The notes under the pieces were generated by a model. That model searched no databases. It was given only the letters and a program-made list of their open reading frames with translations, and was not told the DNA's origin. Source: Rhizobium sp. Root1220 (GTDB lineage: Bacteria; Pseudomonadota; Alphaproteobacteria; Rhizobiales; Rhizobiaceae). Taken from it: a DNA stretch of 62,032 bases. The stretch lies in the NCBI RefSeq assembly GCF_001426265.1, contig NZ_LMDG01000011.1:1-62032 (forward strand), in the 5' to 3' direction. Shown piece after piece: positions 44,433-52,761 of this stretch. Position numbers and translations under genes: made by a program. Every line of letters begins with the position of its first letter. The first letter of the stretch is position 1.

Positions 44433-45461
44433 GTGATGGCCCGACAGGCGATGGAAAACCAGGCCAATTTCGGCATGTCGGTCGAGGTCGAACCGATGGA
44501 GGCCAAGTCTGCGGAGGCCTTGCCAACTGGCACGGGCTGGCAGTACGAGCCGAAGTGGGACGGTTTCAGGTGCATCGCGTTCAAGAGTGGCGGCAATGTC
44601 GACCTACGAGCAAAGTCCGGCAAACCGTTGGGTCGCTATTTTCCGGAACTGATCGCCTTCCTGGCCAGTCTTCCGGTTGACCGGTTCGTCATAGACGGCG
44701 AGGTAGTGGTGGAAATCGACGGGATGCTGGCCTTTGACGCTCTCCAGGCGCGACTTCATCCAGCCGAGAGCAGAATTCGCAAGCTGTCCAGCGAGACGCC
44801 GGCGCGGCTTGTTGCCTTCGATATACTCATGGGTGAAGACGGCACACTGCTTCTCGATCAGCACCTCGCCGATCGCCGAGCTCAGCTGGAAGAGTTTGGC
44901 AAAATAGTCTGCGCTGATCCCCGACAGTTCGTGGTGTCACCGTTCACGCGTCATCGTGAGGAAGCTGCGGCCTGGCTTTCAGGGTCCGGCGGCGACACCG
45001 ATGGCGTTGTTTGCAAACGGCTGGATGAGCCCTATCGCCCTGGTGAACGGGCAATGATAAAGGTCAAGCGAATGCGTACCGCCGACTGCGTGGTCGGTGG
45101 ATTTCGCTACGGAAGCGATAGTAATCTGGTGGGTTCGCTTCTGCTCGGACTTTACAATGATAATGGCAAGCTTGACCACGTGGGCTTCACATCAGCCATT
45201 TCCGACGCAGAGAAGCTAGACCTGACAAGACGGCTAGAGGCGATGCGCGAACAGCCCGGATTTACGGGTAAGGCACCCGGCGGACCCAGTCGATGGAGCA
45301 CCGAGCGTTCTTCCGACTGGCAGCCGCTGAAACCGGAGCTTGTCGTCGAAGTGCGCTTTGACCAGGTGACGGGACATCGTTTCCGTCATGGCACCAAGCT
45401 CTTGCGGTGGCGGCCGGACAAAAGTCCGTCTCAATGTGACTTCCGCCAGATTGGCCAGTGA
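44433..45461 (+). CDS. ATP-dependent DNA ligase (LigC/LigD-type)
   Basis: A 342-residue ATP-dependent DNA ligase with nucleotidyltransferase and OB-fold domains only. Motif I is YEPKWDGFRCIAF (Lys46 adenylation site). Motif III is DRFVIDGEVVVEIDG, motif IV GGDTDGVVCKRLD, motif V AMIKVKRMRTADCVVGGF, and the OB fold ends LRWRPDKSP. It lacks the LigD polymerase and phosphoesterase domains, and no Ku gene is visible. The start may be GTG 44433, ATG 44436 or ATG 44475. Confidence 0.9.
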   Translation: MMARQAMENQANFGMSVEVEPMEAKSAEALPTGTGWQYEPKWDGFRCIAFKSGGNVDLRAKSGKPLGRYFPELIAFLASLPVDRFVIDGEVVVEIDGMLAFDALQARLHPAESRIRKLSSETPARLVAFDILMGEDGTLLLDQHLADRRAQLEEFGKIVCADPRQFVVSPFTRHREEAAAWLSGSGGDTDGVVCKRLDEPYRPGERAMIKVKRMRTADCVVGGFRYGSDSNLVGSLLLGLYNDNGKLDHVGFTSAISDAEKLDLTRRLEAMREQPGFTGKAPGGPSRWSTERSSDWQPLKPELVVEVRFDQVTGHRFRHGTKLLRWRPDKSPSQCDFRQIGQ

Positions 45462-46098
45462 ATCGTTGTGTTTGGCGAGATGGGCAGGCGAACTACGCCC
45501 GTCATTTTCGTGGAGAGACGATGGCTATCGACAAAAAAATCCAACGCATCCACTGACCGATTAGATGTTAGAAAACCAAGGCTTGCGGATTGGATGCATT
45601 CACATTCCCCGTATTGATTGTTGTCGTAAGGCACGCGAGATAGACGCTCGGCCGAAATATAAGACGGCCACGCAGGCAGTGTGGAGATTGTTGAGCTTCT
45701 ATCGGGCGTTGCCAGCTCGACGGCAGTTGTCGTGCGGTGAACGTCCTTCTCTTCGGCGGCGGACGTCTCTGACCCAGATCCGGCCGCCGCCGCTCACGGT
45801 TTTCAGTTTCTCGGTAGCGGATGCTCTCGACCGAGGCCAGTGCCTACGTGGCGCTTTTCATGGGACGATCGCGGTGCTCACCCGCGACCGGCGCATAGAT
45901 TGGCTCGACGGATTGGTCTTAAAACTGCTTCCAGCTCCTGGAATTCACTTGCGTCAATCACCTTCACTCCGGCGAAGCGGAACAATCAATGCCGTCGCTC
46001 GGTTGAACGGACAGGAATATCGCTCCCGCGAATTCGACCAGGAGGAAGTACCAAGGCGGGAAGAACGGACGGAAAGTTCGAGCCAAATCACAAGCCCG
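45462..46098 (+). other. Interval with no supported gene upstream of the NDI-like gene
   Basis: Long frames run through this stretch but lack ribosome sites and natural composition. A tiny ORF MAIDKKIQRIH (near 45522) is too short to claim. A 17-bp-spaced EcfG-like site near 45980 is listed separately. Confidence 0.4.
45979..46004 (+). promoter_or_regulatory. Possible EcfG-type promoter with 17-bp spacer
   Basis: GGAAC 45979-45983 and GGTT 46001-46004 are 17 bp apart, 95 bp before ATG 46099. The longer spacer makes it weaker evidence than the N16 sites. Confidence 0.45.
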
Positions 46099-46596
46099 AT
46101 GCCGACAACGATCAGAGCCAGCAACAGTCGCGACATAGCAGATCTCAGCGATCTCAAGGACAAGGTCCAGGAAGATCTCAGCGCGGCCACCGATGCGGTC
46201 AAAAGACCGGCAAACACTGCTCTCGAAAAGGTCAACGAAACTGTCGCGGAACAGACAAACTTCATGGCGCACCAGGTTGGCGGCATTGCCACGGTGTTCC
46301 AGAAAGTTGGCGCCGCAATGCAAAATGGAGATCAGCAGCCCGTTGGCCGCTTTGCAAAGCAGATCGGTGAAAGCGTCCAGGCTATCGCGAAGAATATCGA
46401 AGGTCGCGACCTTGGTGAAATTGCAGGCATGGCCGAAGAGTTCAGACGCAAGCAGCCACTCGCATTTCGGGGCATCGCCGCCATTGCGGGCTTGGCGAGC
46501 AGCCGGTCTCTAACCGCATCCGCAAAACGGACCTCAGCCGCCAGCGCGGTCAGGACCCTGGTCGCTCTTATGACCAGATCGAACGGGGTCATCTGA
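46099..46596 (+). CDS. Nutrient-deprivation-induced-type stress protein
   Basis: A 165-residue protein with DIADLSDLKDKVQEDLSAAT, then NTALEKVNETVAEQTNFMAH, QPVGRFAKQIGESVQAIAKN, GRDLGEIAGMAEEFRRKQPL and AFRGIAAIAGLASSR, a DUF883-like helical body with a C-terminal membrane-anchor region. Rhizobial members are commonly labelled nutrient deprivation-induced protein. The start is uncertain because the frame runs open to 45565 and the ribosome site at ATG 46099 is poor. Confidence 0.65.
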   Translation: MPTTIRASNSRDIADLSDLKDKVQEDLSAATDAVKRPANTALEKVNETVAEQTNFMAHQVGGIATVFQKVGAAMQNGDQQPVGRFAKQIGESVQAIAKNIEGRDLGEIAGMAEEFRRKQPLAFRGIAAIAGLASSRSLTASAKRTSAASAVRTLVALMTRSNGVI

Positions 46597-46676
46597 GCGA
46601 GTGTCCGTCGACGGGATAGTCGGATGATGATCAGGAGCACGAAATAGATTGCGAGCCCGCGAACGACGGCGTCCAT
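46570..46676 (-). pseudogene. DUF421/YetF-type membrane protein, N-terminal fragment
   Basis: From ATG 46676 the minus strand reads MDAVVRGLAIYFVLLIIIRL, then SRRRTLAQMTPFDLVI, the first transmembrane helix and the (S)G-R-T---MTPFDLV signature of DUF421/YetF proteins. It then runs antisense through the end of the 46099-46596 gene, so only about 35 residues survive. Confidence 0.55.
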
Positions 46677-46740
46677 GATGTCTACTAGAGCAGGATGAAG
46701 GTCGAATGCTCGGCGACGTCATCCTCGATGCGAAGGAGGA

Positions 46741-46917
46741 ATGAGCAAAGACCGGGCCGCTGCATCTGAAGACGGAAGACGATTTTCGCTGGAGCAGTGG
46801 GATCCGAACCGAAAATGTATCCTTTGCGACCATCGCGTCGGACCGTGGCATTCTGAGACGGATCAACGCCACGATCGAGAAGGCCTCAAGAAAACGGGGA
46901 TCAACGAATACCTCTGA
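46741..46917 (+). CDS. Short ORF, frame ambiguous
   Basis: The ATG frame (from AAGGAGGAATG) gives 58 residues with CILCDHRVGPWHSE. A different frame over the same bases reads DDFRWSSGIRTENVSFATIA, then SDRGILRRINATIEKASRKR, which looks more natural but starts after a stop (TGA at 46740s). One of the two, possibly with a nonsense codon, is likely a real small gene. I cannot decide which. Confidence 0.3.
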   Translation: MSKDRAAASEDGRRFSLEQWDPNRKCILCDHRVGPWHSETDQRHDREGLKKTGINEYL

Positions 46918-46986
46918 TCCCCGTCTTTCGGAGGAAGACTCACACGCATTTCGTCCGGGGCGTTCCAGCGCGAAATTGCAGGCATC

Positions 46987-47220
46987 TCACTCGATCCACC
47001 TGAGGATTCGACAATCTTCGTCGATTACATTCCGCCCGCCGCCGAGCAGCCCTAGCAGACACGCGAGCAAGATCAGCGAGAACCCGACCCATGCCGCGCG
47101 TTGTACATCCCAGAACTTCCTCTGGAAGGCGCCATGATCTTCGACGCCTTCCGGAAGTGCCGGTTTCCGGGCCGGCTTTGCCGCACGCTTCTCTGCCGGC
47201 CTCCGGTTAGACGATCGTTG
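46987..47220 (-). pseudogene. Small single-TM protein, PEGV-DHG-FQ family, no start codon
   Basis: The minus frame ending at TGA 46987-46989 reads PEGVEDHGAFQRKFWDVQRA, then AWVGFSLILLACLLGLLGGG and NVIDEDCRILRWIE. It is homologous to the relic at 18945-19150. No ATG, GTG or TTG is seen in frame after the end of the YidB gene; the Ala/Lys-rich head (RRPAEKRAAKPARKPALPEG) might start upstream in the YidB gene or the copy may be broken. Confidence 0.5.
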
Positions 47221-47755
47221 AGGTCGGACCTGCGCCCATCGCGCTGCCCGCGGAGTTCAGGACCTCTTCTTCGGGGTTTGGGATCCTGCCCTCCGGCGTG
47301 AGGTCATCCACTGCTTTCGGCAGATCGCGGCTCAAACGGTCAACGATCTCCTGATGGGACAATCCGGTCTTCGCCGCCAATTCGTTGAGGACGTCGGGGC
47401 CGAGGGCCTCTGAGAGCTCGCCGCCGCCGATCTCGGTATTCGGTCCGGTCTTCACCCAGGACTCGGCCTTCTCCGCATGTCCGTTCTGCTGGAAGGTCTT
47501 CAGCAGGTCGCCGAGGCCGCCGCTGAGGATGCCGCCAGTCGAGAGGCCACCCAGCAAATCGCCGAACCCGCCAGGGCCGCCGAAGATGCCGCCGAGCCCA
47601 CCGGGCTGCTGGCCGCTGGAATTGCCCTGAGGGGCTGGGGCACCGTCCCGCTGCGGATTCTGGAGTCCGCGAAGAAGTTCGCCGATCTTGTCCCGATTCT
47701 GATAGCCAGCGACGGCGAGCACGCCCAGCAGGGCTTTCAATGGTCCGCTCATCAT
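47207..47755 (-). CDS. YidB/DUF937 family protein
   Basis: A 182-residue DUF937-type protein. N-terminal SGPLKALLGVLAVAGYQNRD, a Gly/Gln-rich low-complexity linker (about 45-90), then the conserved block GHAEKAESWVKTGPNTEIGG, LGPDVLNELAAKTGLSHQEI and LPKAVDDLTPEGRIPN. These proteins are envelope or stress associated and lack a defined activity. It follows YciE on the same strand and a third, degenerate member is at 60055-60252. Confidence 0.87.
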   Translation of the reverse strand: MMSGPLKALLGVLAVAGYQNRDKIGELLRGLQNPQRDGAPAPQGNSSGQQPGGLGGIFGGPGGFGDLLGGLSTGGILSGGLGDLLKTFQQNGHAEKAESWVKTGPNTEIGGGELSEALGPDVLNELAAKTGLSHQEIVDRLSRDLPKAVDDLTPEGRIPNPEEEVLNSAGSAMGAGPTSTIV

Positions 47756-47839
47756 GTCTGAAATCTCCTCTCAAATGCACAAGCGGCACGCGCGCCTTTG
47801 ACGGCCGTGCCGCGGTCGGTCAAGCTCTTTGCCGAGCGG

Positions 47840-48355
47840 TCAGGCCGCCTTCGCGCCCTTGCCCTTGGCGTTCGCCTGAGCATCCGCAAGCTGGGTTAGC
47901 TTGGCGTCGGTCGCCTTTTCCTCTTCGAGGGTCGCCTGTAGCAGCGGAACGGCATCGGTCAGGCCGAGCTGGTTGGCCCAGGCGATCAAAGTGCCGTAGC
48001 GGGCGATCTCATAGTGCTCGACGGCCTGCGCCGAAGAGATGAGGCCGGCGTCGAGAGCGGGAGATCCCTTGAATTCTTCCATGATTTCCTCGCCTTCGGA
48101 AAGGATTCCTTGGATGGCTTCGCAGGTCTTGCCCCGAGCCGGCTTGTCGAGGATCTCGAACACCTGCTCAAGGCGTTCGATCTGGCCCTGGGTCTCGTCA
48201 CGGTGCTGAAGGAACCCTGCTTTGCCTTCTTCCGATTGAGCGGCGCGCGCCAACTTCGGCAGCGCCTTCAGAATCTGTTTCTCAGCAAAATAAATGTCCT
48301 TGAGGGTATCAAGGAACAGGTCGTCGAGCGTCTTCAGTGAATTGGTTGCCATCAT
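47840..48355 (-). CDS. Ferritin-like DUF892 protein (YciE/YciF type)
   Basis: A 171-residue DUF892 protein, paralogous to 20192-20689: SLKTLDDLFLDTLKDIYFAE, then [60 protein letters not shown] and LLQATLEEEKATD. Metal-ligand Glu/His spacing matches the first copy. The Lys/Ala-rich C-terminus differs. It begins a two-gene unit with the YidB gene downstream. No N16 EcfG site is visible upstream. Confidence 0.93.
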   Translation of the reverse strand: MMATNSLKTLDDLFLDTLKDIYFAEKQILKALPKLARAAQSEEGKAGFLQHRDETQGQIERLEQVFEILDKPARGKTCEAIQGILSEGEEIMEEFKGSPALDAGLISSAQAVEHYEIARYGTLIAWANQLGLTDAVPLLQATLEEEKATDAKLTQLADAQANAKGKGAKAA

Positions 48356-48533
48356 GTCCTCCTGTGGTGTGGCTGGCCTGCTGGCCTTCGTTTCTCTGCC
48401 CCGAAAGTGACGTCATCGCCGGTTGCAGAGACCACTCAAGCAATGCGGCCAAAGGGCTTTTGTTCCGGTCGGCTGGCGAGCTGGAACTTAAATGCTCCGG
48501 GAAGCTTTGAAAGGTATGGAAAAGGAGGCTTCA

Positions 48534-48860
48534 ATGCAGCTCATAGACACACGGATCGGCGGCGCGGACGAGGGCATGGTCAAGGTCGAATTTCTGGGGG
48601 AGGGAGGAGAGCTCGTTTCGGTGACGATGACCGCGGGCGACGATCTCCGAGGCGATGCAGCCATCAATCGCGCCAAGGCGATGATGGTCCAGCTCACCGC
48701 CTTTGCGGAGGATCGCGATGCCTCGCAAGGCGCATTGAGCAAGTCTAGTGACGACGGCGAAAAATCTGGTTCGGGATCTTCCGGAGCGAAGCCCGAGCGT
48801 CCGGTCGTCTCGTCCTACGACGACGCGCCCTCTCAGCCCCCTGAAACCGATGACGCGTAA
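48534..48860 (+). CDS. Hypothetical protein with DUF6894-like features
   Basis: A 108-residue protein. ATG 48534 has AAGGAGG nine bases upstream. MQLIDTRIGGADEGMVKVEF, then GDAAINRAKAMMVQLTAFAE and a Ser/Gly-rich tail. The A---RAK--M-QL pattern recalls short rhizobial stress proteins. Its end overlaps the start of an isochorismatase remnant. Function unknown. Confidence 0.6.
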   Translation: MQLIDTRIGGADEGMVKVEFLGEGGELVSVTMTAGDDLRGDAAINRAKAMMVQLTAFAEDRDASQGALSKSSDDGEKSGSGSSGAKPERPVVSSYDDAPSQPPETDDA

Positions 48861-49358
48861 TTGTGTCCGTCTCTGCATCGACATGCAGGCCATGTTTGCC
48901 GAGGACACGCCTTGGCACGTGCCATGAATGTCCAAGCATATCGTCCGCCCTTGTCGAGGTTGCCGCTTGCCACCCTGACTTTTCACTCGCTCCCTGCCGC
49001 CGCCCAGCAGACGAAGCGACAGGCATGTGGAAGGAGTACTATCTGAAATGAGATTCCATTGTGCTTGATTAGATGGATCGCCGGCTTGTCGGCGTCGTTC
49101 CGTAACTTTCGTGATTCATCCCTGGATGTAATTCTTCAGGCTGAAGGGTTAGGTAGGCTCAGTCGCCATCACTGGTGGCGAGACGGAACGTCTGCGTTCT
49201 GGCCGCTGTGCTCGGAGCCATTGATCTCGGCTACGCGGTGAAAGCTTCTCAGCGACGGCGTCTGCAGCGCCTACGACGCGATCCTTCACCTCCTCCCAGA
49301 CCGGTTCTCCGTGAAGGTAGAAGTGCTTACGACAGAGGGGCTTCTCAGGCGTCGTTAG
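48850..49358 (+). pseudogene. Isochorismatase-like cysteine hydrolase, internally deleted
   Basis: ATG 48850 starts MTRNCVRLCIDMQAMFAEDT-PWHVP. After a deletion of the central part, VAITGGETE- and CVLAAVLGAIDLGYAVK pieces (around 49160-49240) and finally LLSDGVCSAYDAILHLLPDR, FSVKVEVLTTEGLLRRR end at TAG 49356-49358. It is a second broken copy of the enzyme type seen at 40031-40593. Frames change at least twice. Confidence 0.72.
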
Positions 49359-49426
49359 TTGCGACACTCCGTCGCCGCCGTTGAAGAACGACGGCGGTCT
49401 CCTAGCTTCCGATGAATGGAGGAGCG

Positions 49427-49597
49427 ATGAGCAAACAGCCTGATTTCCGAGCGATGTGCGAAGCCGCGCAGAACTGGTACCGCTTCTATGAAGTCCCGCG
49501 GCACGAGCTGTCCTCGCAGGTTCTCTGCAACGCGGCGATCAATCTCTACAACGAAGGGTATCGAAGCGTCGACGACCTCGCGACGGCCGGCATTTAG
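49427..49597 (+). CDS. Small hypothetical protein
   Basis: A 56-residue protein (MSKQPDFRAMCEAAQNWYRF, then YEVPRHELSSQVLCNAAINL, YNEGYRSVDDLATAGI). GGAGG lies just upstream of ATG 49427 (frame start 49412 is less likely). Composition is natural; family not recognised. Confidence 0.55.
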   Translation: MSKQPDFRAMCEAAQNWYRFYEVPRHELSSQVLCNAAINLYNEGYRSVDDLATAGI

Positions 49598-49614
49598 GCC
49601 ACAACGAGACCTCT

Positions 49615-50107
49615 GGCGCGATATTTCCGTGGTTGTCGGACCGGACCTCGGCCTTCCCCGAGCTCAAATCCGGCGCCCACATCCTGGGCCTGCGCTTCCG
49701 CCCGGGCGCCGCCCTGGCATGGCTCGGTACGCCCCGTCCGAGTTGGTCGGCGGGACGATGCCACTATCGCATTTCTGGGGGAGGCAATCCAGGCAAGACT
49801 ATTGGAAGTCCTCATGCGGGAGCGCTTCGCGCGCCTGCTGCAGATGCTCGAAATGCATGACGCCGATGACCCGCCCGAGGATATTCAAGCTCTCCTCGGT
49901 TGGTTGAGCCGCGCTGACTGGCGCAGAGCTAATGTGCGCGGCGTTGCTGATGTTATCGCGGTTGGGGAGCGGACATTGAGGCGACGTATTCGGGAGCATT
50001 TCGGCTATGGTCCCAAGACTTTGGAACGCATTCTGCGTTTTCAGATCTTCCTGCGAAACGCGCGATTGTCCGTTTTGTTCAAGAGCCTCCGCGTAGCGCT
50101 GCAATAA
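49615..50107 (+). pseudogene. AraC-family regulator, frameshifted
   Basis: Pieces in three frames: DRTSAFPELKSGAHILGLRF with RPGAALAWLG, then SELVGGTMPLSHFWGRQSRQ, then the helix-turn-helix ADVIAVGERTLRRRIREHFG, YGPKTLERILRFQIFL. This matches AraC-type regulators with a DUF6597-like N-domain. A following SRPBCC relic is typically divergently or co-encoded with such regulators. Confidence 0.7.
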
Positions 50108-50127
50108 TTGGGGAAGCAAAGGCGACC

Positions 50128-50519
50128 ATGACCACTTTACCCGCGCGTATTGTCCACATCAGCATCGAACGAAGCTGGAAGGACGTCTATGCTATAGCCT
50201 CGAGGCCGCAGAAAATGCCGCATGGGCTTCGGGTCTCACCTCGGGGCTGACGCGGGATGGCGAGGATTGGATCGCTGATGGCGGACCGATCCGCCGGGTG
50301 CGCGTGTGCTTCGCGCCGGCCAATGAGCTCGGTGTGATCGACCATACTGTGACGATGGAAGATGGCTTAGTCGCTGAGCGCATTGCGCATCGTGCCGAAC
50401 GGCGAGGGCGCGGAGGTGATGTTCAACGTTGCTGCGCCCACCGGAAATTGACGAGGCGGCTTTTGACTCCGACCCCCGTCATGTCGAGAAGGATCTGCGC
50501 TGGGGAATTAGAATAAGCC
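50128..50519 (+). pseudogene. SRPBCC-fold protein (polyketide-cyclase-like), frameshifted
   Basis: ATG 50128 starts MTTLPARIVHISIERSWKDV-YAIASRP. Another frame carries NAAWASGLTSGLTRDGEDWI, GGPIRRVRVCFAPANELGVI and DHTVTMEDGL. A third has LRIVPNGEGAEVMFNVAA and EIDEAAFDSDPRHVEKDL. The order fits one SRPBCC protein of about 140 residues with at least two frameshifts. Confidence 0.75.
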
Positions 50520-50532
50520 TCATTCAAAAAAC

Positions 50533-52761
50533 CTAAATTAAAATCGCGGAAGACAAACCGGAGTCAACCAAGCGGCCAGCGACCGATACGTCGGTGGACA
50601 ATAATCCGTTCTGGCAATGGCGATTATCGTCCCAGCCAGGATGATTGACGATGGGGTAAAGGCATATTCCCTCTAATGGCACGCCTATTTGCATTGCCAT
50701 GCGCGCCTGCTCAGACACGTAGCGAAACCATGGCCCCCGTCGCTCGTCTTCGATGCCCGTCTCGGCGATCAGCATCGGTTTGCCATAGCGAGAATAGGTT
50801 TCGGTCAGGATCTTGCTGAGCGGCTTGTAGAGCGGGTGGGAGATATCGATGGGCGGACCCCCGTGGATCCATTGATTGGTGAAATAATAGTTGATGCCGA
50901 TGATATCGAGGTAGCGCTCCTGTCCACCGATCTGCGGCCACATGCGGCCAGCGATCAGGTCCCATCCCTGAAACTGTGATTGACGGTGACCCTCCGCAAC
51001 ACCAGCTTCCCATGGCCGGGATGGATCGGCGACCACGTTGATGATGGGGTCGCAATGGACGAAGCGGGCACGAGCATCGACCGAAATGATCGCATCCATG
51101 GCTGCAATAGCTGCCCGGGCGAGCTGTACCTTGAGTTCGAAACCCCGGCCGTGTGCGAAGGGATTGAGATAGCCGGCATCCCCGCCGCCCCACGAGAAAA
51201 AGGATATTTCATTGATCGGGCAATAAAAAGGAATGTCGTCACTCTCCTCACGGACGATGCGTGCAGATGCCGCGGCGTAGCGTTCAAATCGATCAACAAA
51301 GCGCGGCGACCAGATGTTGAGATCGTCCGGCCAGCCATAGTGCAGAAGGTCCCAGACAACTTGCGTTCCGGTCTCGTTCGCGGCGCGGAGCATGGGCCGT
51401 ATACTCGACCAATCATATCCTCCGGCTCTGTCAATCAGGTGCCAGCGAAAGCCGTCGCGGACGGTACGGATGCCAAATCCTGCGAGCTGACGGTAATCCC
51501 GCGCGGAAAAGCGATCGTGTTGGATCGCGTCAATCATATCGAGGCGACGGCCACTAGTTTCACCATCGCGCGGCCGCAGTCGATGGGTAGAGCATTCGAA
51601 CCCGCCCATCAGGAAGGATCGGAAGATGCCGGTTGGCCCGGCGGATTGCCGTTCCGCGAGGACCTCTGAAAAAAGCTGCTTCCACTGCGGCAGAACAGCT
51701 TCGATCGAGTAGGTGGTTTCAACCTTACGGCGCAGTTCACCACCGAGCGAGCGGCGCAGACCAGCGTCGCCGATTAGCAGTCGGATTTTCCGAGCAACAG
51801 ACGCCGGATCGTTATAAGGCACAAAAAGGCCCGATACTTGGTCGTCAATCTGTTCGATGGCGCCGTTGTCGGGCGTCGCGATGACAGGCAAGGACGCGGC
51901 ACCGGCTTCTGCAATAACGTGCGGCATGCCTTCCCCGTGCGAGAGCCAGACGAAGATATCGACGGCCGACAGCAGATCGGGAATGTCCTTGCGATCGCCC
52001 AGGAACTGTAATCTAGTTTCCAGGCCCAGCCGATGTGTCAGGTCCCGAAGGCGGAGAGCGTATTCTGGTATGAAAGCATCAGGGCCTCCAATGACAATAA
52101 AACGAGCGTGTTCATTGTCTGTCACCACGAGAGCGGCGGCCTCGATAAAGTCCTCGACATTCTTCTTCGGATCGAGCCGGCCGACCCAGCCGATAAGGAC
52201 GTGATCATCCTTTATTCCAAGGCGCGTCCGCATTGCGGAGCGTGTAGATAGATCGAAAGCGGCAAGATCCACCATGGAAGGGATTTCCAATGCGTGGCTT
52301 TCGCGACCTGGCATATGGGACGCGGCAGCGTCCCGGATCGAGCGACACACGCCTACATAGCGGGTGGTAAAGTGCTTGGGGCCTGCCAACGCCTCTGAAA
52401 CCAGCCCACCATGCTCAATCAGCGGCGGGCGGAGATGAAGCCGTTCAAGCGCGGGATAAATATCCGCGACATTCTGGCAAGAAACCACGATGTCATAGCA
52501 AGGTATCTTGCCAGCCAGATAGCCGACTGTGTCTGCGAAGGAGAGGTTGTAAGGGGTCGTATCGACATCGACACCGAGGGCACGAAGCTGCTCGTGCGTC
52601 TGTTCCGGCATTCCGGGCTTCCGGAAACAGGCGACGACATCAATTCGGTAGAGGCTAGGATCAAGGTTTGTAGTCAGGAGCCGCACTTCGGTCTCCTCGC
52701 CGCCCACTACCAACCAGGCAAACACGAACAAGATGCGGACCGGAGCCTGTTCAGTTGTCAT
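50533..52761 (-). CDS. GT4 glycosyltransferase fused to a GH-A clan glycosidase domain
   Basis: A 742-residue, probably cytoplasmic, two-enzyme fusion. Residues ~1-370 are a GT4 (GT-B fold) glycosyltransferase with GWVGRLDPKKNVEDFIEAA and the EX7E motif in EGMPHVIAEAG. Residues ~375-742 are a glycoside hydrolase (beta-glucosidase-like, clan A) with the acid/base segment CPINEISFFSWGGG and nucleophile segment LIAETGIEDERRGPWF. The frame opens at 52935, but ATG 52761 overlaps the upstream stop as ATGA. It ends the operon 50533-59545. The hydrolase may trim or transfer the same glycan. Confidence 0.87.
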   Translation of the reverse strand: MTTEQAPVRILFVFAWLVVGGEETEVRLLTTNLDPSLYRIDVVACFRKPGMPEQTHEQLRALGVDVDTTPYNLSFADTVGYLAGKIPCYDIVVSCQNVADIYPALERLHLRPPLIEHGGLVSEALAGPKHFTTRYVGVCRSIRDAAASHMPGRESHALEIPSMVDLAAFDLSTRSAMRTRLGIKDDHVLIGWVGRLDPKKNVEDFIEAAALVVTDNEHARFIVIGGPDAFIPEYALRLRDLTHRLGLETRLQFLGDRKDIPDLLSAVDIFVWLSHGEGMPHVIAEAGAASLPVIATPDNGAIEQIDDQVSGLFVPYNDPASVARKIRLLIGDAGLRRSLGGELRRKVETTYSIEAVLPQWKQLFSEVLAERQSAGPTGIFRSFLMGGFECSTHRLRPRDGETSGRRLDMIDAIQHDRFSARDYRQLAGFGIRTVRDGFRWHLIDRAGGYDWSSIRPMLRAANETGTQVVWDLLHYGWPDDLNIWSPRFVDRFERYAAASARIVREESDDIPFYCPINEISFFSWGGGDAGYLNPFAHGRGFELKVQLARAAIAAMDAIISVDARARFVHCDPIINVVADPSRPWEAGVAEGHRQSQFQGWDLIAGRMWPQIGGQERYLDIIGINYYFTNQWIHGGPPIDISHPLYKPLSKILTETYSRYGKPMLIAETGIEDERRGPWFRYVSEQARMAMQIGVPLEGICLYPIVNHPGWDDNRHCQNGLLSTDVSVAGRLVDSGLSSAILI

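Noticed and set aside
45565..46098. Long open extension before the nutrient-deprivation-type gene
   Set aside because: Composition is unlike protein, and no conserved segment appears before ATG 46099.
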